The notes under the pieces: generated by a model
Databases searched by the model: none
What the model saw: the letters and a program-made list of their open reading frames with translations, nothing else
What the model was told of the DNA's origin: nothing
Made by a program: the position numbers and the translations under genes
NCBI GenBank assembly: GCA_934098515.1
Contig: CAKOOK010000005.1
Span: 1 to 64,000, forward strand
Direction of reading: 5' to 3'
Origin: an uncultured Bacilli bacterium
GTDB lineage: Bacteria; Bacillota_I; Bacilli_A; RF39; UBA660
Length of the DNA stretch: 64,000 nt
In this document: piece after piece, positions 17,852 through 25,274 of the stretch
Layout: every line of letters starts with the position of its first letter
Position numbering within the stretch: position 1 is the stretch's first letter

Positions 17852-17899
17852 GCGGCAACTGGCATGCGGATTTTCCGCTTGGAGCATGTCAGTTGCCGC
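17852..17899 (+). ncRNA. Long stem-loop between VR1 and the template repeat
   Basis: A 16-bp stem with one G-T pair (GCGGCAACTGGCATGC with GCATGTCAGTTGCCGC) encloses GCGGATTTTCCGC. The loop sequence TGCGGATT ... TTGGAG is also present after VR2 (31799-31848), where the outer arms differ but still pair. This suggests a selected RNA or cruciform structure, perhaps part of the template RNA. Confidence 0.6.
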
Positions 17900-18012
17900 C
17901 CAGATGGTTTAGTGTTTTGCACATTTATTTTGGCTATAACTATGTGAATAGATTTATAGTAGGAGCTATGCTGAGTAGTGAGTAAGCACTTTTGTGCTTG
18001 GGTCCTTGCGTT

Positions 18013-18134
18013 TGGTGGTCCTTGTCGCCTAACAACTTCAATGGCAACAACGCTAACGTTTGGAACGTGAACTCGGGCAACTTGAACAACAACAACGTTA
18101 ACAACAACAATGGTGTTCGCCCGGTCAATTTCTC
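18013..18134 (+). repeat. DGR template repeat (TR)
   Basis: 122 bp between target 1 and the accessory operon. Read in the VR frame it encodes WWSLSPNNFNGNNANVWNVN and onward, with 15 AAC and 2 AAT codons: adenine mutagenesis of these can reach many residues but cannot give a stop codon. AAC dominates although the genome prefers AT-rich codons. An AAGCAC-TTTT-GTGCTT hairpin (17984-17999) and a duplicated GGTCCTTG lie just upstream. It would be transcribed as template RNA, copied with errors at A by the reverse transcriptase and pasted into the variable region. Flanking 17900-18012 and 18135-18205 show no other coding signal. Confidence 0.95.
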
Positions 18135-18205
18135 ATACAAATATTAATTTGGAAAATATACTGTTGAACTCGTAGCAATGTCTATAGATAATGGAGGGAG
18201 ACTAC

Positions 18206-18286
18206 ATGATAGAGAAACAAGCATGTTCCTTTAGATTACTTTTTAGTAATCTTCAAATAGTATTACTAGGAGTTATGATTTGTTAG
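18206..18286 (+). CDS. Possible 26-residue small ORF between TR and the accessory genes
   Basis: ATG at 18206 follows GGAGGGAG at ideal spacing and opens MIEKQACSFRLLF, ending in a hydrophobic segment (QIVLLGVMIC). No family is known to me. It could be a leader peptide that sets translation of the accessory operon, or a chance frame within the template transcript. Confidence 0.35.
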   Translation: MIEKQACSFRLLFSNLQIVLLGVMIC

Positions 18287-18382
18287 TAGGAGTTTTTACT
18301 TTCGAAAGTGAGCTGTAATGTACTTAGTAATTAGAGTGTGGAAGAAATTCCATGCTTTATTTTTTAGAATAAGAGGTTGAAA

Positions 18383-18739
18383 ATGGGAAAGTTATTAGGA
18401 TTATATCATGATTGTAAGAAGAAAGATGATACTAAATGTTATTTATTTAAAAGTGGATTGTTTTATTATTTTTTGGATGATGATGCTAGATATTTTAGTG
18501 ATAATTATGGTTTTAAATTAACAGGATTTGGTGATAGTGTTAAATGTGGGTTTCCGATTAAATCTTTAGAGAAGTATTTATTTTTATTTCAAAATCACAA
18601 GATAGAAGTAGTGAAAGAGTTGGACTTTAGTGGACTTATTAATAGAATTAGAAGTTTAAATATGGATGATTTATCACCTAGTGAGGCTTTTGTTTTTTTG
18701 AAGGAATTGAAAGAGGATGTTTCTGATGAGCAAGTATGA
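18383..18739 (+). CDS. MutS domain-I-like DGR accessory protein (MSL)
   Basis: 118 residues. The first 70 resemble the mismatch-binding domain I of MutS: a short beta-strand core with YLFKSGLFYYFLDDDARYF and GFKLTGFG, comparable to the MutS F-x-E-containing segment but without a clear F-x-E reading head. Proteins of this type are known next to some DGR reverse transcriptases. ATG 18383 is taken because GAGG lies 6 nt before it. It overlaps avd by 14 bp, so the two are coupled. A role in template RNA or cDNA handling is inferred. Confidence 0.75.
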   Translation: MGKLLGLYHDCKKKDDTKCYLFKSGLFYYFLDDDARYFSDNYGFKLTGFGDSVKCGFPIKSLEKYLFLFQNHKIEVVKELDFSGLINRIRSLNMDDLSPSEAFVFLKELKEDVSDEQV

Positions 18740-19073
18740 GTGTGTTAATGATGATTTTAAAATAATGGGATGTGTAAAGAAATTTTATGTTTATAGTGAT
18801 GCATATATTTATGAAAATTTTCCAAAGAATAAGAAACATTTAAAGATATTATATTTTAATGAGTGTAAGAGTTTGTTTGACAATGTTAGCCTTGCAAATA
18901 ATACAAGTGGTAATGTAAGAAAAAAATATCAAATAAACATTTTATGTAATATTAGTTTTTTAAATTTTCTTTTAACTTATTTTTATGATTTAGGAATAGT
19001 AGAAAAAAGAAGATTTAGTAGTGCAGTTAGACTATTATCTGAAATACTATTAATGGTTAAAGGATGGGAATAG
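18726..19073 (+). CDS. avd: DGR accessory variability determinant (Avd-like four-helix protein)
   Basis: 115 residues, basic and all-helical, ending directly before the reverse transcriptase. Length, charge, position and the helix pattern (FLNFLLTYFYDLGIVEKRRF, SAVRLLSEILLMVKGWE) fit Avd, the pentameric barrel protein that binds the reverse transcriptase and template RNA. ATG 18726 is preferred: GAGG is 9 nt upstream, whereas ATG 18717 abuts it. Confidence 0.8.
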   Translation: MSKYECVNDDFKIMGCVKKFYVYSDAYIYENFPKNKKHLKILYFNECKSLFDNVSLANNTSGNVRKKYQINILCNISFLNFLLTYFYDLGIVEKRRFSSAVRLLSEILLMVKGWE

Positions 19074-20171
19074 TTGAAGAGAAAAGGGAATCTTTATAAA
19101 GACATTTGCAATATTGATAATTTATATAAAGAGTATTATAAAATTAGGGTAAGATGTAGAAATAAAAGAGCTGTTGGGTTATTTGATAGGTACTATAGTT
19201 TATATATTTATAAAGTATTAGAAAATTTATGTAATAAAAATTATGAATTTTCAAATTATCATATTTTTATAATTAGTGAGCCTAAGTATAGACTTATAAT
19301 GAGTGAGTGTATAAGTGATAAGATTGTTAATCATGCTGTTAGTAGTTATATTTTGCTTCCTGCTCTTGAACATAAACTTATTTATAGTAATGTTGCTACA
19401 AGAAAGAATAAGGGGAGCGGTCTTGCTAATGATTTAATATATAAATATTTAAACATATTAAATTTACAAAATAAAAAAATTTATATTTTGAAAATAGATA
19501 TTAAAAAGTATTTTTATAATATTAATCACGAAATTTTGTTTAAAATGATTAAGAAAGATATTAAAGATAGTGATGCTTTAAGAATTATTAAGATTATTTT
19601 AGATAGTACTGATGAAAGTTATGTTAATGAAGAAATAAATAAGGTTAGAAATAATAAGATTTGCTCTGTTAAAATGTTAAATATTTCATTAGAAGAGAAG
19701 AAAAAAAAGATTAATGAGTTAAAAAAATTGCCAGTTTATAGGAAAGGTAAAGGGCTTGGTATTGGAAATATGACAAGTCAGATACTTGCAATTTATTATT
19801 TGAATGAAATTGATCATTTTATTAAAGAGGTAATGCAAGTTAAATATTATATTAGATATATGGATGACTTGGTGTTGTTAGATACTGATTATAAGAGACT
19901 TAAAAAGATTTTTGATATGTTAAAAGTTAAGATAGCAGATTTAGATTTAGAGTTAAATAATAAAAGTAAAATTCTTGATTTAGATAGAGGATTTAGTTTT
20001 TTGGGTTATACTTATAAGAGTTACGGTGGTTTAATTATAAGGATAAATAATTTTACTTATAGGAGGGTAAAAAAACATTTACATAATCTTAAAAGGTTTG
20101 ATAGTGAGAAGTATGAAAGAAGTATAATAAGTTATAAAGGTTTCTTTTCTAGAAGTGTTATTAAAATTTAA
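19074..20171 (+). CDS. DGR reverse transcriptase
   Basis: 365 residues, starting with TTG directly after the avd stop (AAAGGATGGG upstream). Motifs in order: RLIMSECISDKIVNHAV (about 75-95), LKIDIKKYFYNINHEIL with the first catalytic Asp (about 138), GIGNMTSQILAIYYLNEID (the IGNxxSQ form of motif 4 that marks DGR enzymes rather than QGxxxSP of other reverse transcriptases), YIRYMDDLVLL with the catalytic DD pair (about 265), and FSFLGYTY. There is no endonuclease or maturase domain. It should copy the TR RNA with misincorporation at adenines. Confidence 0.95.
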   Translation: MKRKGNLYKDICNIDNLYKEYYKIRVRCRNKRAVGLFDRYYSLYIYKVLENLCNKNYEFSNYHIFIISEPKYRLIMSECISDKIVNHAVSSYILLPALEHKLIYSNVATRKNKGSGLANDLIYKYLNILNLQNKKIYILKIDIKKYFYNINHEILFKMIKKDIKDSDALRIIKIILDSTDESYVNEEINKVRNNKICSVKMLNISLEEKKKKINELKKLPVYRKGKGLGIGNMTSQILAIYYLNEIDHFIKEVMQVKYYIRYMDDLVLLDTDYKRLKKIFDMLKVKIADLDLELNNKSKILDLDRGFSFLGYTYKSYGGLIIRINNFTYRRVKKHLHNLKRFDSEKYERSIISYKGFFSRSVIKI

Positions 20172-20179
20172 ATAATTAC

Positions 20180-20206
20180 TGAAGTTTTTTTACTTCATAT
20201 TTTTTT
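20180..20206 (+). terminator. Terminator of the DGR accessory operon
   Basis: TGAAGT pairs with ACTTCA around a T loop, followed by seven T residues. 20207-20294 has a TATAAT (about 20263) that may serve the next gene. Confidence 0.7.
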
Positions 20207-20294
20207 ATAAGAGGTTATGGGCTAGTATAAATATATGGACGCGAAATTTGGAAGGGTGTTGTATAATAGTAAATTAAAAAAGGAGGAAAGTTAA

Positions 20295-21290
20295 GTGGAA
20301 GAACATGGAAATATAATTATTTATAAGGATAAAAATGGTAATGATAATATTGAAGTAAAAATGCAAGACAATACTGTGTGGTTAAATCAAGAACAATTAG
20401 TTAAATTATATAATTCTAGTAAATCTAATATATCTGAACATATTAAACATATATTTGATGAAGGAGAATTAGATGAGAATTCAGTTGTTCGGAATTTCCG
20501 AACAACTGCGAGTGATGGCAAAAATTATAATGTAAACTATTATAATCTTGATATGATTGTAGCAGTTGGTTTTCGTGTTCGATCTAATGTTGGTACTAAT
20601 TTTAGAAGATGGGCAAATGAAAGATTAACTGAATATATAATTAAAGGTTTTACCATGAATGATGATTTACTTAAACGAGCAGGTGGTGGATTGTATTTTG
20701 ATGAATTATTATCTAGAATTCGTGATATCAGATCATCTGAAAAGGTTTTTTGGAGAAAAATCCTTGATATTTATGCTACTTCAGTTGATTATGACCCTAG
20801 GGCAGAAATTACTCAAGATTTTTTTAAGACAGTTCAAAATAAAATGCACTGGGCTGCACATGGACATACAGCAGCAGAAGTTATCGTGGAAAGAGCTGAT
20901 GGTGATAAGGATTTTATGGGATTAACTACTTTTAGTGGAAATGGCCCAACTTTATTAGATGCTCAAATTGCTAAAAATTATTTAAGTGATAAAGAGTTAG
21001 ATATTTTAAATAGGATTGTATCTATGTATTTAGATTATGCAGAATTACAAGCAATTGAACAAAGGACTATGACTATGAATGATTGGGTTAAAGAATTAAA
21101 TTATTTTTTAACTATGAATAGAAAAGACATTTTAAATGGGGCTGGTAAAATTAGTCATGAAGAAGCGATGAATCATGCAAAAAAAGAATATGATAAGTAC
21201 AAAGATAGAATAGCATTAAAACCTAGTGAAGTTGAACTTCATTATTTAGAAAGTATTAAAGATTTAGAAAAATTAGAAAATAAAAATTAA
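20295..21290 (+). CDS. RhuM family protein
   Basis: A 331-residue RhuM-family protein. The N-terminal half is a helix-turn-helix-like domain (VWLNQEQLVKLYNSSKSNIS ... YNLDMIVAVGFRVRSNVGT) and the C-terminal half contains the conserved MHWAAHGHTAAEVI segment with repeated His. The name comes from a Salmonella pathogenicity-island gene; the function is not established, and homologues cluster in islands and defence-type neighbourhoods. GTG 20295 has AGGAGGAAA upstream. It separates the DGR from spoIVA. Confidence 0.88.
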   Translation: MEEHGNIIIYKDKNGNDNIEVKMQDNTVWLNQEQLVKLYNSSKSNISEHIKHIFDEGELDENSVVRNFRTTASDGKNYNVNYYNLDMIVAVGFRVRSNVGTNFRRWANERLTEYIIKGFTMNDDLLKRAGGGLYFDELLSRIRDIRSSEKVFWRKILDIYATSVDYDPRAEITQDFFKTVQNKMHWAAHGHTAAEVIVERADGDKDFMGLTTFSGNGPTLLDAQIAKNYLSDKELDILNRIVSMYLDYAELQAIEQRTMTMNDWVKELNYFLTMNRKDILNGAGKISHEEAMNHAKKEYDKYKDRIALKPSEVELHYLESIKDLEKLENKN

Positions 21291-21312
21291 TATTTTAATA
21301 TAAAAAATAATG

Positions 21313-21361
21313 AGTTATCGACCACTTTTACTGCTTAGACATCCAAAAGTGGCCGATAACT
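21313..21361. repeat. Long inverted repeat between rhuM and spoIVA
   Basis: AGTTATCG-A-CCACTTTT pairs with AAAAGTGG-C-CGATAACT: 16 pairs and one mismatch around a 15-nt loop. The T run after it is poor (TAGCTATAATTTATT). It may end rhuM transcription or bind a regulator. Confidence 0.6.
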
Positions 21362-21460
21362 TAGCTATAATTTATTATTTATAAATATCTGAACTATATC
21401 TTGATGTGTAGTTCTTTTTTTCTTTTTTTAGAATATGTTTATTTTGAAAGGGAAGGCAAA

Positions 21461-22939
21461 ATGGAAAAGAAAGAGATTATAAGTAGCATCTCGACTTGGG
21501 GTGGCGGTGAGATATATCTTGGAGTTGTAGGTGCTGTTAGAACTGGTAAGTCTACGTTTATTAAAAAGGTTATTGAGACGCTTGTTATTCCGAATATAAC
21601 TGATGAATCTGAAAGGAAAAGATGTTTAGATGAGGTTCCTCAGTCTGCTGGTGGAAAGACTATTATGACTACAGAACCAAAGTTTGTTCCTAGTACTGGT
21701 GCTACTATTAAGATTGATGAGTTTGAAAGTAAGATTAAGCTTATTGATTGTGTAGGTTATGTTATTAAGACTAGTAATGGGTATGAGGATGAGCTCGGTA
21801 ATCCTCGTCTTGTTAAAACACCTTGGTTTACTGAAGAGATACCTTTTATTGAGGCTGCTGAGATAGGTACAGAAAAGGTTATTAAGGATCATTCTACTAT
21901 TGGAATAGTTGTTACTACTGATGGATCTATTGGTGATTTTACTAGAGGCGAGTATATGGAGGCTGAGGAGAAGGTTGTTACAGAACTTAAGATGATTAAT
22001 AAACCATTTATTATAGTTCTTAATACGACTCATCCAGATGATAAGGATACAATTCGTTTAGCTAGTAATATTAGTGATAATTATGGTGTACCAGTTATGC
22101 CAATTAATGTTGATAAGATGACTGAGAAAGATATGTATGATATTTTAAAGAAAGCATTATATGAGTTTCCAGTTGTTGATGTTGAGATAAATGTTCCTTC
22201 ATGGATTCATATTTTACCTGATACTAATGAGATTAAGAAACATTATTTAGATAAGATTAGAGAGAGCATGATGAGTATTAGTAAACTTAAGGATGTAGAT
22301 AGGATTATAGACTTTTATAAGGATAGTGAGTATATTTCTAAGGCTTATATTAGTAATGTAGATACTTCTAGGGGTATTGTTACTCTTAATTTAGATTCTG
22401 ATGATAGTTTATATGAAAGTGTGCTTAAAGATGTTTTAGGTGGTATTACAATTAATAAGAGTAGTTTACTTAAAGTGTTTATGGAGTATAGTGAGAATAA
22501 GGATGAGACTAGTAGTATTAAGAGTGCACTTAAGATGGCGAAGAGTACGGGATATGGTATAGTTTATCCAACTCTTAATGATATGAAGTTATCTACGCCA
22601 GAGATTATTAAACAAGGATCGCGTTATGGAGTTAAGTTAAAAGCTGTGGCTTCTTCCATTCACTTAATGAAGGTTGATGTAGAAAGCACGTTTGAACCGA
22701 TTATTGGTACAGAGATGCAAAGTAAAGAACTTATTAATTATATTATGAAAGATTATGAAACAGATCCATCAAGTATCTGGAAGAGTGAGATATTTGGTAG
22801 AAGTTTAGATGTGATTGTTAAAGAAGGAATTCAAGCTAAATTATCGATGATGCCAGAGGCTACTAGATATAAGTTATCTAATACAGTTACTAAAATAGTA
22901 AACAAGGGTTCGAATAATTTAATAGCAATTGTTTTATAA
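21461..22939 (+). CDS. spoIVA: Stage IV sporulation protein A (spore-coat morphogenetic ATPase)
   Basis: 492 residues, the same length as in Bacillus. SpoIVA polymerises with ATP hydrolysis on the forespore surface as the basement of the coat. The N-terminal TRAFAC-type ATPase domain has Walker A GAVRTGKST (about 24-32), SAGGKTIMTTEPKFVP, and LIDCVGY in place of DxxG; the middle and C-terminal domains are full length and the C-terminus is conserved (NTVTKIVNKGSNNLIAIVL). ATG 21461 has AAAGGGAAGG upstream. This is strong evidence that the organism makes endospores. A second copy of its last 55 bp lies at 24764. Confidence 0.97.
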   Translation: MEKKEIISSISTWGGGEIYLGVVGAVRTGKSTFIKKVIETLVIPNITDESERKRCLDEVPQSAGGKTIMTTEPKFVPSTGATIKIDEFESKIKLIDCVGYVIKTSNGYEDELGNPRLVKTPWFTEEIPFIEAAEIGTEKVIKDHSTIGIVVTTDGSIGDFTRGEYMEAEEKVVTELKMINKPFIIVLNTTHPDDKDTIRLASNISDNYGVPVMPINVDKMTEKDMYDILKKALYEFPVVDVEINVPSWIHILPDTNEIKKHYLDKIRESMMSISKLKDVDRIIDFYKDSEYISKAYISNVDTSRGIVTLNLDSDDSLYESVLKDVLGGITINKSSLLKVFMEYSENKDETSSIKSALKMAKSTGYGIVYPTLNDMKLSTPEIIKQGSRYGVKLKAVASSIHLMKVDVESTFEPIIGTEMQSKELINYIMKDYETDPSSIWKSEIFGRSLDVIVKEGIQAKLSMMPEATRYKLSNTVTKIVNKGSNNLIAIVL

Positions 22940-22940
22940 T
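22886..22940 (+). repeat. Direct repeat, left copy (spoIVA 3' end)
   Basis: 55 bp covering the last spoIVA codons and stop. It recurs at 24764-24818 with only two C/T differences, bracketing a 1.8-kb insert. Confidence 0.9.
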
Positions 22941-22954
22941 AAAAGAGAGTTCGG

Positions 22955-22977
22955 GAGATTCATATGAATCTCTTTTT
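22955..22977 (+). terminator. Terminator after spoIVA
   Basis: GAGATTCAT pairs with ATGAATCTC, followed by five T residues. It belongs to the inserted segment, as the older spoIVA context resumes at 24764. Confidence 0.75.
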
Positions 22978-23041
22978 AATGTGTAGAATGTTCTTTACTT
23001 TTGTACGGCATAATGATATAATGTATGTATGAAAAGCAGAG

Positions 23042-23638
23042 ATGATAAGAATGAATAGTGAAGGAAAATTAAAAGAATTTTTAAAAAATAATCATGGTTA
23101 TATTTCTACGAATGATTTATTAAAGCTTGGAATAAAAAAATCATCAATTCATAATTTTATTGATAATAAAATTATAGAAAAGGTAAGTCATGGATTATAC
23201 ATGGATAGTATTAATATAGCCGATGAATACTATATTTTACAGAAAAAATATCCTTTGGTAGTTTTTTCATATAATACTGCATTATATATTTTAAATTTAA
23301 CAAATAGAACACCAGATATAATTGATATAACAGTACCTAGAAAAAAGGCGGTAAGATGTGCGTATAATATTCATTGGGTGTCTGATAATTATTATAATAT
23401 AGGCATAATTGATGCGGTAAGTCCACTTGGAAATCCAATTAAAATTTATAATGCTGAGAGATGCATTTGTGATATGTTAAGAAGTAGTGATGAGTTTGAT
23501 TTAGAACTTAAAAATAGAGTTTTAAATTATTACTGGAATAGTAAAAATAAGAACATTGACTTATTACTTGAATACGCAAAAATATTTAATATATATGATA
23601 AAGTTAATACGATAGTTGAGATAATGATGGGATGGTAA
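23042..23638 (+). CDS. AbiEi-family antitoxin-like protein, without a partner toxin
   Basis: 198 residues with the AbiEi layout: N-terminal winged helix (GYISTNDLLKLGIKKSSIHNF, EKVSHGLYM) and the C-terminal antitoxin domain (FSYNTALYILNLTNRTPDII, then AERCICDMLRSSDEFDLEL). AbiEi proteins repress their own operon and neutralise the AbiEii nucleotidyltransferase, but no AbiEii follows here. It resembles the C-terminal two thirds of the paired AbiEi at 60190. The start could also be ATG 23051. A TGATATAAT extended -10 lies about 20 bp upstream. Confidence 0.82.
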   Translation: MIRMNSEGKLKEFLKNNHGYISTNDLLKLGIKKSSIHNFIDNKIIEKVSHGLYMDSINIADEYYILQKKYPLVVFSYNTALYILNLTNRTPDIIDITVPRKKAVRCAYNIHWVSDNYYNIGIIDAVSPLGNPIKIYNAERCICDMLRSSDEFDLELKNRVLNYYWNSKNKNIDLLLEYAKIFNIYDKVNTIVEIMMGW

Positions 23639-23720
23639 TTAGATATTATTGTCTTTAAATATATTTCATGCAAAAATATAACTAATAATTATAAATAATT
23701 TATTTAAGATGGAGGGTTAT

Positions 23721-24716
23721 TTGGTAGATACAGGTTTTGATCAAATTATTAAAATGATAGAAAAGCATAAAAACAATGCATATAGAAAAGTAAATGAAGA
23801 AATGATTTTATTGTATTTAGAAATTGGAAAATTTCTATATGACTTAAAGGAAAATAGTAATTATGGAGACAAAATCACAACGAAAGCATCTGATTTTATG
23901 AAGAATAATTATCCTAACATAAAAGGGTTTACTAAAAGAAATATAGAACGTATGATTCAATTTTATAGTATTTATAAGGATGATGAGATTGCGTCACCAC
24001 TGGTGACGCAATTGTCTTGGACAAATAATTTGCTTATATTAAGTGGAACTAATAGTAAAGAAGAAAGACATTTTTATTTAAAATTATCAATTAAGAATTG
24101 TTATTCCAAAAGAGAATTAGATCGGCAAATATCATCGGCTTATTATGAAAGATATATGCTTTCAGATGGTAAAAAATTACCAACAGTTAATAAAACTTTA
24201 GATGAAAATGATTATCCAAATACTAAAATATTAGACACTTATAGTTTAGAATTTTTAGATTTACCAGCTGAATTTTCAGAAAAGGATTTAAAAAATGCGA
24301 TTATAAAGAACTTAAAAGATTTCATATTAGAAGTTGGAAAAGGTTTTACTTTCATTGGTGATGAGTATAGAATTCAGGTTGGGAATCATGATTTTTTTAT
24401 TGATTTATTATTTTACAATCGTGAATTATCTTGTTTAGTTGCATTTGAATTAAAATTAGGGGAATTTAAAGCAGAATATTTAGGAAAAATGAATTTGTAT
24501 TTAGAAGCTTTGGATAGAGATGTGAAAAAAGAGCGAGAGAATCCTAGTGTTGGTGTAATATTGTGCAGTTCGAAAGATAAAGATGTTGTTGAATATTCGA
24601 TTAGTAAAAATGTGTCCCAAACTTTGATTTCTGAGTATAAATTAAAATTAATTAATAAAAAATTATTAGAAACTAAACTTAAAGAAATGAAGGATTTGAT
24701 AAATAATAATGATTAA
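23721..24716 (+). CDS. YhcG family PD-(D/E)XK nuclease-domain protein
   Basis: 331 residues with the N-terminal DUF1016 helical domain (about 1-150, with FTKRNIERMIQFYSIY and LSWTNNLLIL) and a C-terminal PD-(D/E)XK nuclease domain (about 180-320: HDFFIDLLFYNRELSCLVAFELKLG holds the D ... E-x-K triad). Such proteins are common in islands and may act on DNA during defence or restriction; the exact job is unknown. TTG 23721 is favoured because GGAGGG lies just before it. It is part of the insert between the two spoIVA 3'-end repeats. Confidence 0.9.
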   Translation: MVDTGFDQIIKMIEKHKNNAYRKVNEEMILLYLEIGKFLYDLKENSNYGDKITTKASDFMKNNYPNIKGFTKRNIERMIQFYSIYKDDEIASPLVTQLSWTNNLLILSGTNSKEERHFYLKLSIKNCYSKRELDRQISSAYYERYMLSDGKKLPTVNKTLDENDYPNTKILDTYSLEFLDLPAEFSEKDLKNAIIKNLKDFILEVGKGFTFIGDEYRIQVGNHDFFIDLLFYNRELSCLVAFELKLGEFKAEYLGKMNLYLEALDRDVKKERENPSVGVILCSSKDKDVVEYSISKNVSQTLISEYKLKLINKKLLETKLKEMKDLINNND

Positions 24717-24763
24717 TAGTGAGTTAAAAACGATATATATTTATTAAATCATTGTATGTTTGT

Positions 24764-24818
24764 TACTAAAATAGTAAACAAGGGTTCGAATAATTTAATA
24801 GCAATCGTCTTATAATGT
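24764..24818 (+). repeat. Direct repeat, right copy of the spoIVA 3' end
   Basis: Matches 22886-22940 except two positions (CAATCGTCTT for CAATTGTTTT). It marks the right edge of the AbiEi-YhcG insert; beyond it the conserved spoIVA-hup order resumes. Confidence 0.9.
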
Positions 24819-24822
24819 AAAA

Positions 24823-24857
24823 AAACTAGATATTTTTAAGGAAAATCTAGTTTTTTA
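24823..24857 (+). terminator. Terminator at the right edge of the insert (original spoIVA terminator)
   Basis: AAACTAGAT pairs with ATCTAGTTT, followed by T residues. Given the repeat just before it, this is probably the ancestral spoIVA terminator. Confidence 0.75.
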
Positions 24858-24936
24858 GTTGATTTTTCCTTTGTTTTCTGGTAATTTATATTTGTAGGGT
24901 ATAAACCTTATAAATTAGAAATGGGAGGTAATCGTT

Positions 24937-25209
24937 ATGACAAAACAAGAATTAGTAGAATTTATTGCTAATAAAGCTAACCTTACTAAGGCTGATGCTT
25001 TACGTGCTTTAGATGCAATGACTGATGGTATTGTTGAAGGTCTTAAGAAGGAAGGAAAAGTTGCTTTAGTTGGTTTCGGTACTTTCTCAGCAAAAACTCG
25101 TGCTGCTAGAACTGGTATTAACCCATTAACTAAAGAGTCTATTAAAATTCCTGCTAAGACTGTTGCATCATTCAAAGCTGGTAGCAAATTAAAAGACGCT
25201 TTAAACTAA
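24937..25209 (+). CDS. hup: DNA-binding protein HU
   Basis: 90 residues of the HU/IHF family, with KQELVEFIANKANLTKADA, the core GFGTFSAKTRAARTGINP with the DNA-intercalating GxNP loop, and the C-terminal SFKAGSKLKDALN. HU bends and compacts DNA in the nucleoid. Ribosome site GGGAGG. In Bacillus the HU gene also follows spoIVA, so the insert at 22.9-24.8 kb split a conserved pair. Confidence 0.97.
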   Translation: MTKQELVEFIANKANLTKADALRALDAMTDGIVEGLKKEGKVALVGFGTFSAKTRAARTGINPLTKESIKIPAKTVASFKAGSKLKDALN

Positions 25210-25218
25210 TTAACGATT

Positions 25219-25252
25219 ATGAAAAAGAAGTTTTATGGCTTCTTTTTTTCAT
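25219..25252 (+). terminator. Terminator after hup
   Basis: ATGAAAAAGAAG pairs with CTTCTTTTTTTCAT. Confidence 0.75.
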
Positions 25253-25274
25253 GGTGTTGTGTTAAAATTGACTT

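Noticed and set aside
21401..21460. N-terminal extension of spoIVA from ATG 21401
   Set aside because: The extension has no ribosome site and no likeness to SpoIVA; ATG 21461 with AAAGGGAAGG gives exactly the usual 492 residues.
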